Notes: generated from the sequence alone by a model not told the origin. Shown: positions 16,586 through 26,756, counted from the stretch's first letter. The stretch is 64,000 nt of DNA from Sulfuriferula multivorans (GCF_003851125.1 NZ_BGOW01000021.1:1-64000), one strand, 5' to 3'. A program made the numbers and translations.

Positions 16586-17539
16586 ATGAAAATAGCCCTC
16601 ATTACTCCAGCCAAACCCGGTAGCCGTCTGGGTAACCGTCACACTGCGTTACGCTGGGCCGCCATGCTGCGCCAGCGCGGTCATCAGGTCGCGCTGGAAG
16701 TCAGCTGGAATAGCCACCCCGCCGACCTGATGCTGGCGCTACACGCTCGCCGTAGCGCCGATTCCGTTGCCCGGTTTGCCACGGCCTACCCGCAATGTCC
16801 GCTGGTACTGGCACTGACCGGAACCGACATCTATCGCGACATCCACTTTGACGCTGACGCGCAACGCTCGCTCGCACTGGCTACGCGCATCATCGTGCTG
16901 CAGGACAAGGGACTGGACGAACTGGCGCCGGCACTCCGCACCCGGGCGCATGTGGTATATCAGTCGGCGCCCAGCCTGGCGCGCAGGCCCCCGCTCCAAC
17001 GCAGTTTCGAGGTGTGCATAGCGGGCCATCTGCGCACGGAAAAAGACCCGTTTCGCGCCGCCCAGGCCCTGCACCGGCTGCCTGCGGACAGCCGCATCCG
17101 TATTACGCAAATGGGGCAGGCGCTGGATCAGGCAATGGCCGCAGAGGCACAGCACTGGATGCGCGTCGAACCGCGCTACCGTTGGCTGGGCGAGCGCCCC
17201 CACGGTGAAGTCCTGCGCTATCTGGCGCGTGCGCCGGTCATGGTCATCAGCTCGCACATGGAAGGCGGCGCGAATGTGATCTGCGAGGCCGTCGCCGCCG
17301 GTACTCCGGTCATCGCTTCGGCGATCCCCGGCAACATCGGCATGCTGGGCGAGCATTATGCCGGTTACTACGCGCCGGCAGATACCGCCGCGCTCACCGC
17401 GCTGCTGCACCGTGCCGAATGCGACCCGACGTGGCTGGCGTTGCTACAAAATCAATGCGCGAGGCGCCGCGAATTGTTTATGCCTGAAACCGAAGCGGAC
17501 TCCCTTGCACGCGTGATTGAAGCGTCCTTGCTAGCTTAG
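16586..17539 (+). CDS. senB: SenB-like glycosyltransferase (selenosugar synthase family)
   Basis: The 317-residue protein is a GT-B fold glycosyltransferase with the N-terminal signature TPAKPGSRLGNRHTALRWA, the LALTGTDIYRDI stretch, HLRTEKDPFRAA, and the donor-binding SHMEGGANVICEAVAAGTPV. These are features of the family that includes SenB, which makes a selenosugar from UDP-sugar and selenophosphate in selenoneine synthesis. The partner genes senA (ergothioneine-synthase-like) and senC (selenophosphate synthase) are not in this window, so selenoneine synthesis cannot be claimed. The gene diverges from the methyltransferase gene and starts the plus-strand insert. Confidence 0.72.
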   Translation: MKIALITPAKPGSRLGNRHTALRWAAMLRQRGHQVALEVSWNSHPADLMLALHARRSADSVARFATAYPQCPLVLALTGTDIYRDIHFDADAQRSLALATRIIVLQDKGLDELAPALRTRAHVVYQSAPSLARRPPLQRSFEVCIAGHLRTEKDPFRAAQALHRLPADSRIRITQMGQALDQAMAAEAQHWMRVEPRYRWLGERPHGEVLRYLARAPVMVISSHMEGGANVICEAVAAGTPVIASAIPGNIGMLGEHYAGYYAPADTAALTALLHRAECDPTWLALLQNQCARRRELFMPETEADSLARVIEASLLA

Positions 17540-17592
17540 GGCCATTCCGGTATCGTCAGCCGATAAATTCATAACACCAAGGAGATCTACCC

Positions 17593-17985
17593 ATGAGCAA
17601 TAAAGTCAGAGTCGCATTACTCGGTTTAGGCAGCGTCGGAGAAATTTTCGCGGAAAATTTCCTGGAAAAGATTCAGGAAGAACACGCCAATGTGGAAATT
17701 GTCGCGGTTGCCTCGAGAGACCTGGAATCTCCGGTAGCCATGGGTTTCGTGCACAGCAAAATTCCGGTTTTTCGCGATGCGCTGGAAGTCATCGATCTGG
17801 GCGAGAAGGTCGATATCATTTTCGATCTGACCGGTAATGCACAATTGCGCAAGGATCTGCGTGCCCGTCTTCAGGAAACCAACAATCGCCATACCGTGAT
17901 CGCTCCCGAAGTCGTCGCCCACCTGCTGTGGAGCTTTTTCGGTGAGGTCGGCGAACTGCCGCGCAGTTCACAAACAGGCTACTGA
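17593..17985 (+). CDS. Stand-alone Rossmann-fold (Gfo/Idh or homoserine dehydrogenase N-domain-like) protein
   Basis: This 130-residue protein begins with a clear dinucleotide-binding motif, VALLGLGSVGEIFAENF (residues 7-23). A beta-strand VEIVAVASRD and the IIFDLTGNAQLRKDL segment follow, as in the NAD-binding halves of Gfo/Idh oxidoreductases and homoserine dehydrogenase. The catalytic or dimerisation half of those enzymes is absent. A strong AAGGAG precedes the ATG. It lies 53 bases after senB on the same strand and may be cotranscribed. It could be an NAD-sensing or partner protein; I cannot name a function. Confidence 0.7.
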   Translation: MSNKVRVALLGLGSVGEIFAENFLEKIQEEHANVEIVAVASRDLESPVAMGFVHSKIPVFRDALEVIDLGEKVDIIFDLTGNAQLRKDLRARLQETNNRHTVIAPEVVAHLLWSFFGEVGELPRSSQTGY

Positions 17986-18246
17986 CGCAACCTCATTTGC
18001 CACAAGCCTGGTCTTGTCCAGGCGCGTTTCCCATGTTCAACCGGGATCCTGCCGCGCTGGGTGGTCAATCGTACTGCCACTTCAGTCTGACTATGCCGCG
18101 TCAGGTAGAGCCTTCCCATGCCCCGCGCGTATCCTTATCTGCCAGGAAAGCAAAAAGCTGTAATTTTGCTACCATAACAGCGTGCCCCAACATTCAAATG
18201 AGGATCATGCTTAAAACACGCCAACGCAAAGCAACCGGAGGTCACC
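17986..18246. other. Intergenic region before the HD-GYP-like gene
   Basis: About 260 bases with no convincing gene. It presumably holds the promoter of the gene at 18247; no strong -35/-10 pair stands out. Confidence 0.4.
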
Positions 18247-19383
18247 GTGAATAAACGGCGTATCAGTATGCAGGACATGGTTCTGGGCGAACCTTTGCAG
18301 TGGGACGTTTACGATACGGCCGGGCATTTGCTGCTCAGCCGCGGTCACGTCATAGATAACAACCATCTGCTTGAATCCCTGGTGGCACGGGGGATGTTTA
18401 TTGATCTGCCCGACAAGCCAAACGAGGCACCGCAAGCAGCCGCACAGGTTCGGGAACTGCCGTCCGTACTACGCTTTATCAACCTGGCTCACAAACGGCT
18501 TGAGGGGCTGCTGTTTGGCTTGCATGCAGAGGCCGATGCGCAGGCCAAGATTCTCGAGGTTGCCAAAACGGTGATCTATGCCACCAATCTGAATCCCGAT
18601 ATTGCCATTGCGTGCATTTTGCTCAACCAGAGCGTGAGCAGCTATGCCGGACGCCATTCGATGGATACTGCTCTGGTGTCCCTGCTGGTTGCCCAGGTAA
18701 TGAAAAAAAGCCCGGACGAGGTTCGCATCATTGTCGCAGCCGCCCTGACAATGAATATAGGAATGATACGCCAGCATGACCATTTTCAGGACAAGCAAGG
18801 GCCCTTGACCGAGAAGGAAATCGAGTTTATCAAAAAGCATCCGGAAGAAGGGGTGCAATTGCTAAAGCAGGCTGGAATCGACCATCCAGACTGGTTAACT
18901 TATGTATTGCAGCATCACGAAAACGAGGACGGCAGCGGCTATCCTCACAGCCTGAAAGGCCAGGAAATTTCACAGAACGCCAAGATCATTTCACTGGCTG
19001 ACCGTTATTGCGCGCGCGTAACCGGCCGCACCTATCGGCAAGCTTTGCTGCCGCCCGCCGCATTGCGCGGATTGTTTGTCGAAGAAAGCAAAACCATAGA
19101 CACACACCTGGCGCCTTATTTTATCCATGAACTTGGAACCTACCCACCGGGTACCTATGTGCGCCTGCAAAATGGCGAGATCGGTGTGGTCACCCACAAG
19201 AGCAAACAGGCATCGGCGCCGGTAGTACATGCGTTGGTCGGGCCACGCGGCGCGCCGCTGGCTTTTCCGATTCAGCGTGATACTGCAAAAGAGCTTTTCG
19301 CCATCCGCGAGGCAGTGTACCCGAGTCAGGCGAACGTCCGTTTCAGCATGCAGCATTTATGGGGAAAAGAAGCCAGGCTATGA
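18247..19383 (+). CDS. HD-GYP-like protein with a degenerate HD pair
   Basis: The 378-residue protein starts at a GTG placed four bases after GGAGGT. Residues 1-60 form an N-terminal module often found before HD-GYP domains. Residues about 105-290 form the HD-GYP domain: H137 (GRHSMDTA), the HHENEDGSGYP signature at 223-233, and SLADRYCARVTGR at 249-261. The normal HD pair in the LLHDIGK motif reads LTMNIGM here (M169, N170), so one metal-ligand pair is lost. Cyclic-di-GMP phosphodiesterase activity is therefore doubtful; the protein may only bind the nucleotide or act through partners. Confidence 0.85.
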   Translation: MNKRRISMQDMVLGEPLQWDVYDTAGHLLLSRGHVIDNNHLLESLVARGMFIDLPDKPNEAPQAAAQVRELPSVLRFINLAHKRLEGLLFGLHAEADAQAKILEVAKTVIYATNLNPDIAIACILLNQSVSSYAGRHSMDTALVSLLVAQVMKKSPDEVRIIVAAALTMNIGMIRQHDHFQDKQGPLTEKEIEFIKKHPEEGVQLLKQAGIDHPDWLTYVLQHHENEDGSGYPHSLKGQEISQNAKIISLADRYCARVTGRTYRQALLPPAALRGLFVEESKTIDTHLAPYFIHELGTYPPGTYVRLQNGEIGVVTHKSKQASAPVVHALVGPRGAPLAFPIQRDTAKELFAIREAVYPSQANVRFSMQHLWGKEARL

Positions 19384-19395
19384 ATCAGCCTGATC

Positions 19396-19845
19396 CTAGC
19401 TAACCAGCAGGGCACCCAGCGTACCCACCACAATTGTCAGCAGCCCCAGGCTCAAGTTAACCCCCACCAGCATGCGTATCTGACCCAGCGCGGCACCGCC
19501 GGCCTGCCAATCCTGCGCGGCGACTGCGCGCTTAAGACGTTTGAACGGTGCAAAGAAGACATGCGCGAATAGCATCATCATGATGATTCCCAGGCCGAAC
19601 ATGGCAGATACGTACATGGGTGGCTTGCCAAGCTGCGCCATCATGTAAAGGCCGCTGGCAAGTATGGTGGCGACGCACAGCCACACCCAGGGAAAGAATT
19701 TGCCGAATACACCTTCCCACAGCGACAAACGCTGCGGCGGCTCGAGCCGTGCTGCGGCCACAGGACGCAGCGCCATATAGGCAAAAAACATACCGCCGAC
19801 CCAGATGGTGAAGCCGAGCACGTGCAAAAATTTAGCAAATATCAT
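19396..19845 (-). CDS. CopD-like four-helix integral membrane protein
   Basis: The 149-residue protein begins FAKFLHVLGFTIWVGGMFF, a pattern shared by CopD and related membrane proteins with a conserved His in helix 1. Four hydrophobic segments are visible (about 3-23, 51-70, 78-98 and 125-147). CopD proteins are associated with copper movement or haem in the inner membrane, but small stand-alone versions are poorly understood. The gene lies 64 bases downstream of rnhB on the same strand and could be a distal member of the envelope operon. It converges on the HD-GYP-like gene with a 12-base gap. Confidence 0.65.
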   Translation of the reverse strand: MIFAKFLHVLGFTIWVGGMFFAYMALRPVAAARLEPPQRLSLWEGVFGKFFPWVWLCVATILASGLYMMAQLGKPPMYVSAMFGLGIIMMMLFAHVFFAPFKRLKRAVAAQDWQAGGAALGQIRMLVGVNLSLGLLTIVVGTLGALLVS

Positions 19846-19909
19846 GGCAGTTCTCCTTGATTAAAAAAACAATCCGCACAGCCTACACACAAGCGGCCGC
19901 GTTTGTCAG

Positions 19910-20509
19910 CTATTCCGGAAATGGTCTGGATTGTGCGGCCAATATGCAGCGCTGCACTGGCGCATAACTTCTACGATGCTCGATGGTGATGCCATGTTGA
20001 TTCAAGGCCGCCAGATGCTCTTGCGTTGGATAGCCTTTATGGCGGTCAAAACCGTATTCCGGATAAATCTTGTGCAAACGCATCAAGTCGCGGTCACGCG
20101 CTGTTTTAGCGAGAATCGACGCAGCTGAAATGGCTGGCTCCGAAGCATCGCCCTTGACGATGGCACGCGCGGGTATCAGTATCTTCGGGCAATGCAGGCC
20201 GTCCACCAATACCTCTGCCGGCAGCACCTGCAATGCCTCCACCGCGCGTTTCATGGCCAGGAGCGTGGCCTGCAAAATATTAATTTGGTCAATCTCGGCG
20301 GCACTGGCCTGAGCCACCGCCCAGGCCAGTGCATGTTCCTGAATTAGAATTTCAAGCGATTCGCGGCGACGCGCAGAAAGTTTTTTTGAATCGTCGAGGC
20401 CGTCGATCGGATGCGCCGGATCAAGAATGACCGCAGCGGCAAACACGGCTCCGGCCAGCGGCCCTCGTCCGGCTTCATCCACGCCGCACACCAGCAAGGT
20501 TTTGTTCAT
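19910..20509 (-). CDS. rnhB: Ribonuclease HII
   Basis: RnhB removes ribonucleotides from DNA and cleaves RNA in RNA/DNA hybrids. The 199-residue protein has the motif [16 protein letters not shown] with catalytic Asp and Glu, the [13 protein letters not shown] segment, the third acidic residue in VLVDGLHCP, and the C-terminal [11 protein letters not shown]. It overlaps the lpxB stop by four bases, closing the rpsB envelope operon. Confidence 0.96.
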   Translation of the reverse strand: MNKTLLVCGVDEAGRGPLAGAVFAAAVILDPAHPIDGLDDSKKLSARRRESLEILIQEHALAWAVAQASAAEIDQINILQATLLAMKRAVEALQVLPAEVLVDGLHCPKILIPARAIVKGDASEPAISAASILAKTARDRDLMRLHKIYPEYGFDRHKGYPTQEHLAALNQHGITIEHRRSYAPVQRCILAAQSRPFPE

Positions 20510-21663
20510 CTGTGCTCCAGGTAGGGCAGCACGGCTTCAGCCATGCGCTCGGCGGTATTGCATTTGAGGGCTGCGTGCTGCGCGGCGAACTCGGTTTCCA
20601 TGGCTTGACACTTATCCCGGTCAGCCAGCAAGTCCAGCACTGCGGCCGCGAGTTTTTCGGGGGTGGCGTTTTCCTGCACAAGTTCAGGCACCACATCGCG
20701 ATTGGCGAGGATATTGGGCAACCCGACCCAGGGCAGATAGGCCTTGCGGCGCATGAGATAAGCAGTCAGTTTGGGCACGCGATAGGTAATGACCATGGGG
20801 CGTTTGAGCAGCGCGGCTTCCAGCGTCGCAGTGCCGGATGCAACCAGTACGACATCCGCCGCCGTCATAGCGTAATCGGCATGGCCGATCATGATACGGA
20901 CAGGCAGCATGATGTCGTTACTGCCCAGGGCACTCTCAAAGATATTACGGGTTGTGCGGCTCAGCAGCGGCACCAAAAAACAGACTTCCGGATGCTGTGC
21001 ATGAATCAGGCGTGCGGTGTCCACAAACAGTTGCGCATGATGCGCCAATTCGCCGGCGCGGCTGCCCGGCAACATCGCCACAATCGGCTGCTGGTTAGGG
21101 AGTTTAAGAAGTTCGCGCATTTCGTCGCGGTCCGGGTTATCGGGCAGCATATCGGCCAGCGGGTGTCCGACGTAGCTGACCGGGATACCTGCCTTGCGAT
21201 AAATCGCTTCTTCAAACGGGAACACCACCAACATGTGGGTGACAGCACGTGCAATTTTCTTGATGCGCTCGCCGCGCCATGCCCAAATCGACGGACTCAC
21301 ATAATGCAGCGTGGGAATGCCGCGTGCCTTGAGGCGGGCCTCGAGAGCGAGGTTGAAATCGGGTGCGTCGATGCCGATGAACAAGTCGGGCGGATCGTCC
21401 AGCAAAGCGCGCCTGAGTTTGCGCCGGATGCCGAGGATTTCCGGCAGGTGGCGCAACACCTCAACGTAGCCATTCACCGAAAGCTTTTCCATCGGGAACA
21501 GGCTGCGTGCCCCCGCCGCAATCATTTTTGGTCCGGCGATACCGACAAATTCGATATCCGGGCGATGCGCCTTCAGGGCGGTGATCAGGTGGCTGCCGAG
21601 CAGATCACCAGAGGCTTCGCCCGCGACGATACCAATCCGGGGCGGTCGTGCTGCTGCCGCCAT
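20506..21663 (-). CDS. lpxB: Lipid-A-disaccharide synthase
   Basis: LpxB joins UDP-diacylglucosamine and lipid X to form the disaccharide core of lipid A. Signatures are [17 protein letters not shown] at the N-terminus, [18 protein letters not shown] in the middle, [10 protein letters not shown], and the C-terminal [18 protein letters not shown]. The open frame extends to 21747, but the ATG at 21663, one base after the lpxA stop, gives a normal 385-residue product. It is a peripheral membrane enzyme. Confidence 0.96.
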   Translation of the reverse strand: MAAAARPPRIGIVAGEASGDLLGSHLITALKAHRPDIEFVGIAGPKMIAAGARSLFPMEKLSVNGYVEVLRHLPEILGIRRKLRRALLDDPPDLFIGIDAPDFNLALEARLKARGIPTLHYVSPSIWAWRGERIKKIARAVTHMLVVFPFEEAIYRKAGIPVSYVGHPLADMLPDNPDRDEMRELLKLPNQQPIVAMLPGSRAGELAHHAQLFVDTARLIHAQHPEVCFLVPLLSRTTRNIFESALGSNDIMLPVRIMIGHADYAMTAADVVLVASGTATLEAALLKRPMVITYRVPKLTAYLMRRKAYLPWVGLPNILANRDVVPELVQENATPEKLAAAVLDLLADRDKCQAMETEFAAQHAALKCNTAERMAEAVLPYLEHR

Positions 21664-21664
21664 G

Positions 21665-22435
21665 TCAGCGAATAATGCCGCGATCGGTCTGACCGAGAAA
21701 ATCCACCAGCAACCGGACTTCCGCAACACCTTGCGCCTGTTCTGCAAGACGCTCTTGTGCCTCGCTGAAAGTCAGCCCCTCTCGATACAAGGTTTTGTAG
21801 GCACGCTTGAGCCCGGCCAGCGACTCGGGCGAAAAGCCACGCCGCCGCAGGCCTTCGACATTGATGCCGTACGGTGCGGCAGGCTGTCCCGCGGCCATGA
21901 TGTAAGGTGGAATATCCTTGAATACCACGCTGGAAATACCCGTCATGACATGGGCGCCAATTTTGCAGAATTGGTGCACGCCGGTAAACCCGCCCAGGAT
22001 GGCATGATCTCCCACCGTCACATGCCCCGCCAGGGAAGCGTTATTGGCGAAAATCGTATGGTTGCCCACGTGGCAGTCGTGGGCGAGATGGACATAGGCC
22101 ATGATCCAGTTGTCGTTGCCGACACGCGTCACGCCGGTGTCCTGCGCAGTGCCCAGATTGAAAGTGCAGAATTCGCGTATGGTATTGCGGTCGCCAATTT
22201 CCAGCCGGGTCGGCTCTCCCGCATATTTCTTGTCCTGAGGAATTTCTCCCAGGGAGTTGAACTGGAAAATATGATTATCGCGGCCGATAAGGGTGTGCCC
22301 GTTAATAATCGTATGCGCGCCCACCGTGGTGCCGTCGCCGATGACCACGTGCTCGCCGATCACGGCGTAGGGACCGATACTGACATGGGCGCCGAGCTGC
22401 GCGCCGGGATGAATGATTGCGCTGGGGTGAATCAT
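21665..22435 (-). CDS. lpxA: UDP-N-acetylglucosamine acyltransferase
   Basis: LpxA adds the first 3-hydroxyacyl chain of lipid A from acyl-ACP. The 256-residue protein is a left-handed beta-helix of hexapeptide repeats ([51 protein letters not shown]) with a helical C-terminus. The catalytic histidine lies in the [12 protein letters not shown] region. It follows fabZ by five bases. Confidence 0.96.
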   Translation of the reverse strand: MIHPSAIIHPGAQLGAHVSIGPYAVIGEHVVIGDGTTVGAHTIINGHTLIGRDNHIFQFNSLGEIPQDKKYAGEPTRLEIGDRNTIREFCTFNLGTAQDTGVTRVGNDNWIMAYVHLAHDCHVGNHTIFANNASLAGHVTVGDHAILGGFTGVHQFCKIGAHVMTGISSVVFKDIPPYIMAAGQPAAPYGINVEGLRRRGFSPESLAGLKRAYKTLYREGLTFSEAQERLAEQAQGVAEVRLLVDFLGQTDRGIIR

Positions 22436-22440
22436 CTGTT

Positions 22441-22878
22441 TCAGCGCAGCGTGGCCATCATCTCGGCTTCCGCCACGCGCTGGCCATCCACTTCGGCGTA
22501 GGTCGCATATTTCCAGATGCCCTTGAGATTGCGCAGGATTTCCGCATGCAGCATGAGCTGGTCGCCAGGCATTACCGGTTTTTTGAAACGCGCGGCGTCG
22601 ATACCGGCAAAATACACCACCGCGTCACCATTGGGCGCATCTGCAACCGTCTTGAATGACAGCAGGGCTGCCGCCTGGGCCAGTGCCTCGAGAATCAGCA
22701 CGCCAGGCATGACCGGATGCTTGGGGAAATGCCCAGGGAAAAATGGCTCGTTCATGCTCACGTTCTTGAGCGCCACGATGCTTTTCCCAGGCTCCAGAGA
22801 AATCACCCGGTCCACCAATAGAAACGGGAAACGGTGAGGCAAATATGCCATGATTTCGTTGATGTCCATGCTACTCAT
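22441..22878 (-). CDS. fabZ: 3-hydroxyacyl-ACP dehydratase FabZ
   Basis: FabZ dehydrates 3-hydroxyacyl-ACP in fatty acid elongation and competes with LpxA for the same substrate pool. The hot-dog domain shows [14 protein letters not shown] with the catalytic His, and [25 protein letters not shown] with the catalytic Glu. I use the ATG at 22878 ([10 protein letters not shown], 145 residues) with a GGAG about ten bases upstream, overlapping the lpxD end by eight bases. An ATG three codons later is an alternative; the frame open to 22965 is inside lpxD. Confidence 0.95.
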   Translation of the reverse strand: MSSMDINEIMAYLPHRFPFLLVDRVISLEPGKSIVALKNVSMNEPFFPGHFPKHPVMPGVLILEALAQAAALLSFKTVADAPNGDAVVYFAGIDAARFKKPVMPGDQLMLHAEILRNLKGIWKYATYAEVDGQRVAEAEMMATLR

Positions 22879-23917
22879 GTTGGTTTTTCTCCAGTTCGCC
22901 CAGCTTTTTTTCCAACTCGCGGATACGTTTGGCCATGCTGTCGAGATGACGCATCTGCACTGCATTTTTCAGCCATTCGCCATGTTCCGAAAAGGGCAGC
23001 GCAGAAGTATAGGTGCCAGGTTGGGTCAGTGATTTGGTAATCAGGGTATTGGTGGAAATATTCACTCCATCGGCGATCTCGATATGCCCAAAAATCATTG
23101 CCGCACCGCCGATGGTGCAGTGCGCACCGATTTTGGCACTGCCGGCAATCCCGGTACAGGCAGCTATCGCGGTGTGCGCACCAATGCGTACGTTATGCGC
23201 GACCTGAATCTGATTGTCGAGCTTGACGCCCTCCTCGATCACCGTATCGTCGAGCGCGCCACGATCCACCGTGGTATTGGCGCCGATCTCCACATCATTG
23301 CCAATGATCACCCGGCCGATCTGCGGTATTTTCAACCAGCGACCACCATCGGGTGCCAGGCCGAAACCATCGGAACCGATCACGCAGCCGGAATGCAAAA
23401 TAACGCGATCCCCTATCATGCATCCGTGATACACGCTGACATTGGCGTACAGCAGACAGCCCTTACCGATAACACAATCCGCGCCGATCACGCTGCCGGC
23501 GCCGATAATGCTGCCGGCGCCGATTTTCGTCCCCTGTTCCACCACCGCATTGGCGCCAATACAGGCGTCATCTGCGATATGCACGGTGGGGTGCACCACC
23601 GCCGATGGGTGTACCCCAGGCACGGCTTCAGGCGGTGGATTGAACAGCGCGGAAACACGGGCGAAATACGTGTATGGGTTGTCGGCAATAATGCGTGGCC
23701 TGGTACTGGCCTCGGCCGCATCGCGCCCCAGTATGAACGCACCCGCTGCCGATTCAGCCAGCTGGCTGCGGTATTTCAGATTGGCGAGAAAGCTGATCTG
23801 GTCGGGCCGGGCACTGCTCAACGTGGCAACCTGGCTAACACGGGTTTGCGCATCTCCAAGCACTTCGCCGCCAAGGCGCCTGACAATTTCTGCCAATGTG
23901 TAAGACACGTCCGGCAT
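22871..23917 (-). CDS. lpxD: UDP-3-O-(3-hydroxyacyl)glucosamine N-acyltransferase
   Basis: LpxD adds the N-linked acyl chain in lipid A synthesis. The 348-residue protein has the N-terminal uridine-binding domain ([20 protein letters not shown]), a long run of hexapeptide repeats ([19 protein letters not shown]), the catalytic-His region [19 protein letters not shown], and a C-terminal helix with a short coiled coil. It sits between skp and fabZ in the standard order. Confidence 0.96.
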   Translation of the reverse strand: MPDVSYTLAEIVRRLGGEVLGDAQTRVSQVATLSSARPDQISFLANLKYRSQLAESAAGAFILGRDAAEASTRPRIIADNPYTYFARVSALFNPPPEAVPGVHPSAVVHPTVHIADDACIGANAVVEQGTKIGAGSIIGAGSVIGADCVIGKGCLLYANVSVYHGCMIGDRVILHSGCVIGSDGFGLAPDGGRWLKIPQIGRVIIGNDVEIGANTTVDRGALDDTVIEEGVKLDNQIQVAHNVRIGAHTAIAACTGIAGSAKIGAHCTIGGAAMIFGHIEIADGVNISTNTLITKSLTQPGTYTSALPFSEHGEWLKNAVQMRHLDSMAKRIRELEKKLGELEKNQHE

Positions 23918-23933
23918 AAGGCGCCCTTCAGGA

Positions 23934-24431
23934 TTACTTGTCGCTCAGAGCGCGAATAATTTTGTCAGTGATGTCGATTTTCGGGCTGAAATAGACAGCT
24001 TCTTCGAGTATGACATCATACTTCTCAGCCTCACCGTAGGCATGAATGGCTTTACGGGCGCGGTCCTGCACCTTGGACAGTTCTTCATTGCGACGTACAT
24101 TGAGATCTTCGCGAAATTCGCGCAGGGTACGCTGGTAATCGCGGTTCAGGTTGGCCAGATCACGTTCCTTGTTGCGGCGATCCGTGTCGGATTGGATCGC
24201 TCCATCCTTCTCCAGCTGAGCCTGCAGATCGCGTGCCTGCTTTGCCATTTTTTGCAATTCGGCTTCGCGCGGGGCAAATTCCTTTTCCAGCTTTTTTTGC
24301 GCCTGCAGGGCAATCGGCGCTTCACGGAACACGCGCTCGGTATTCACAAAACCGATCTTGATATCGGCTGACGCTACCCCGGCAGACATCAACCCTGCGC
24401 TCAATATAATTGCTGCCAAAACCTTATTCAC
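23934..24431 (-). CDS. skp: Periplasmic chaperone Skp/OmpH
   Basis: Skp holds unfolded outer-membrane proteins on their way to BamA. The 165-residue precursor has a signal peptide ([19 protein letters not shown]), the start of the mature body [16 protein letters not shown], a long charged coiled coil (residues about 45-125) and a C-terminal [13 protein letters not shown] segment. I choose a GTG at 24431 because AAGGAG lies seven bases upstream and the signal peptide then has normal length. The frame open to 24488 runs into bamA. Confidence 0.93.
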   Translation of the reverse strand: MNKVLAAIILSAGLMSAGVASADIKIGFVNTERVFREAPIALQAQKKLEKEFAPREAELQKMAKQARDLQAQLEKDGAIQSDTDRRNKERDLANLNRDYQRTLREFREDLNVRRNEELSKVQDRARKAIHAYGEAEKYDVILEEAVYFSPKIDITDKIIRALSDK

Positions 24432-24441
24432 TGCTCGCTCC

Positions 24442-26751
24442 TTAAAACACCGTGCCCAAGGTAAACTGGAACACCTGCGTCCTGTCATCCGGCTTGGGAT
24501 TGAGTGGCTTCGCCAGACTGAACTTGAGTGGTCCGACCGGAGAAATCCAGCTCAATGCAATACCGGTGGAATAACGCATATCCTTGAAACTGAAACTGGA
24601 ATAACGCCCCAGATAATCATCCGCCCCCCACGTCGAGCCTGCATCAACAAACGCGCTCATGCGCACCGATTTGTCATCCTTCAGGCCGGGCATGGGGAAA
24701 AACAACTCCGCATTACCCACCACGCGCTTATTGCCGCCTGCTGCGACTACACCGTTAATCGGGTCGTTCAGCTTAGGCCCCAGCGTGGAGGTATCGTAAC
24801 CGCGCACCGAGCTCACGCCACCCGCATAGAAATTCTTGAAAAACGGCAGCGGCTTGCCTGAATAGCCATTGCCAAAGCCGATTTCGCCGTTCAGCATCAG
24901 GGTAAAATTCTTGCTCAATGGCTTGAACCACTGCTGTTGATAGGACAGCTTGTAATACTCGAGACTGCCGGGCGGTATACCAACCTCGCCGTAGACCCGC
25001 TGCAACATACCTTCGGTCGGGTACGTCAAACTGTCGCGACTGTCGCGCGCCCATCCCAGATCAGCGCGCACTGTATCGTTGCTGCTGCCAAACTGCTTGA
25101 CGAAATCCTGGTACTGCTTGGGGCTGTTGGTATCCACCGTCAGGTCGAAGCGCTCGTATGCCAGCCCCAGGTTGATACTGTCTTTTTCGTTCAGCGGAAT
25201 GCCCAACCTCACCCCCACGCCCTTGGTGGAATTCTGATAAGTGGCCACGCTGCTGAGCGAGGTGGTGTTGATGTCGCGCCGGTACAGGTCATAACCCAGG
25301 CTTAAGCCATCCGGAGTGAAGTAGGGATTGGTATAGGAAACCGAGTAAACCTTGTTGATCTTGCCGCTGTTGACCTGCAGGGATAATTGGTTACCGGTAC
25401 CGAACAGGTTGTTTTGCGCGATCGAACCCGACAGGATCAGGCCTTCCGAGGACGAGAAACCTGCCCCGACCATGATGCTGCCAGTCGCTTTTTCCGTCAC
25501 GCCCAGATCAATATCGACTTGATCCGTGGTGCCCGCCACCGCAGGTGTGGTGAGGTTGACATCGTTAAAATAGCCAAGCCGTTCTACTCGTTCGCGCGAG
25601 CGCTTGATTTTATCGGCTGCATACCAGGCGCCTTCCATCTGGCGGAATTCGCGCCGTACCACTTCGTCCTTGGTACGGGTATTGCCGGTGACGTTGATGC
25701 GATTGATGTACACGCGCCGGCCGCTGTCCACGTAGAAAGTGAATGCGACCTGATGTTTCTCTTTATCCACATCGGGCACTGCATTGACGTTGGCAAATGC
25801 ATACCCGTCATTCCCCAGCCGATCGCCAATTTTTTTCGCAGTTTCGGTGAGTTTTTCGCGCGAAAATACTTCGCCTGGTTTCACTGCAATCAGCTTTTCC
25901 AGTTCTGCCGGGGGAACGACAGTCTCTCCCGTCAGCTTGACGCTGGATACGGTGTATTTTTCACCCTCGGTGATATTGATGGTGATGTAAATGTCCTTCT
26001 TGTCCGGTGTGATCGACACCTGGGTGGAATCCACATTGAATTCCAGGTAGCCACGATTCAGGTAAAACGACTTGAGCTTTTCCAGGTCGGCTGCCAGTTT
26101 CTGCTTGGAGTATTGATCGTTCTTGGTATACCAGCTAAACCATCCGGGGGTTTTTTCGCTCAGCTCATCCAGCAGCTGTTTTTCCTTGAATGCATGGTTG
26201 CCAACAATATTGATCTGCCTGATTTTGGCGGCCTCGCCATCCTGGATATTGAAAGTGATCGATACCCGGTTGCGCTCCTGCGGTGTGACCGTCGTCTCGA
26301 TTTGTACCGCGTATTTACCTTTGCTGAAATACAGCCGTTTTATTTCCTGTACGGCACGATCCAGTATCGATTTATCGAAAATGCGGCCTTCCGTCAGGCC
26401 CGCCTGCTTCAAGCCGGTAGTGAGCTGCTCCTTGGAAAATTCCTTGTTGCCGATCAGCTCAACTTTGGAAATGGCCGGACGCTCCTCCACCACCACAATC
26501 AATACATTGCCCTGCTGTTCCAGCCGCACATCCTTGAAAAAACCGGTGGCAAATAGTGCCTTGATCGCGGCCGAAGCCTTTTCGTCATCCATCGTATCGC
26601 CGACTTTCACCGGCAAATAACTGAATACCGTACCCGCTTCGGTGCGCTGTATTCCTTCAACGCGGATATCCTTCACTACAAAATTATCCATTGCGTGGGC
26701 GGATACCGCCCACAGACTTGTAAGGAGTGCAGCCACAAGTTTGATTTGCAT
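24442..26751 (-). CDS. bamA: Outer membrane protein assembly factor BamA
   Basis: BamA inserts beta-barrel proteins into the outer membrane. The 769-residue precursor has a signal peptide ending AHA, five POTRA repeats (starting FVVKDIRVEGIQRTEAGTVF) to about residue 420, then a 16-stranded barrel with the conserved VRGY motif (residues about 668-671) and the C-terminal FQFTLGTVF ending in phenylalanine. It follows rseP by five bases. Confidence 0.97.
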   Translation of the reverse strand: MQIKLVAALLTSLWAVSAHAMDNFVVKDIRVEGIQRTEAGTVFSYLPVKVGDTMDDEKASAAIKALFATGFFKDVRLEQQGNVLIVVVEERPAISKVELIGNKEFSKEQLTTGLKQAGLTEGRIFDKSILDRAVQEIKRLYFSKGKYAVQIETTVTPQERNRVSITFNIQDGEAAKIRQINIVGNHAFKEKQLLDELSEKTPGWFSWYTKNDQYSKQKLAADLEKLKSFYLNRGYLEFNVDSTQVSITPDKKDIYITINITEGEKYTVSSVKLTGETVVPPAELEKLIAVKPGEVFSREKLTETAKKIGDRLGNDGYAFANVNAVPDVDKEKHQVAFTFYVDSGRRVYINRINVTGNTRTKDEVVRREFRQMEGAWYAADKIKRSRERVERLGYFNDVNLTTPAVAGTTDQVDIDLGVTEKATGSIMVGAGFSSSEGLILSGSIAQNNLFGTGNQLSLQVNSGKINKVYSVSYTNPYFTPDGLSLGYDLYRRDINTTSLSSVATYQNSTKGVGVRLGIPLNEKDSINLGLAYERFDLTVDTNSPKQYQDFVKQFGSSNDTVRADLGWARDSRDSLTYPTEGMLQRVYGEVGIPPGSLEYYKLSYQQQWFKPLSKNFTLMLNGEIGFGNGYSGKPLPFFKNFYAGGVSSVRGYDTSTLGPKLNDPINGVVAAGGNKRVVGNAELFFPMPGLKDDKSVRMSAFVDAGSTWGADDYLGRYSSFSFKDMRYSTGIALSWISPVGPLKFSLAKPLNPKPDDRTQVFQFTLGTVF

Positions 26752-26756
26752 TAGGG

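Noticed and set aside
18211-18226. GG-N10-GC sequence on the minus strand
   Set aside because: Lacks the TTGC half and points away from any start codon.
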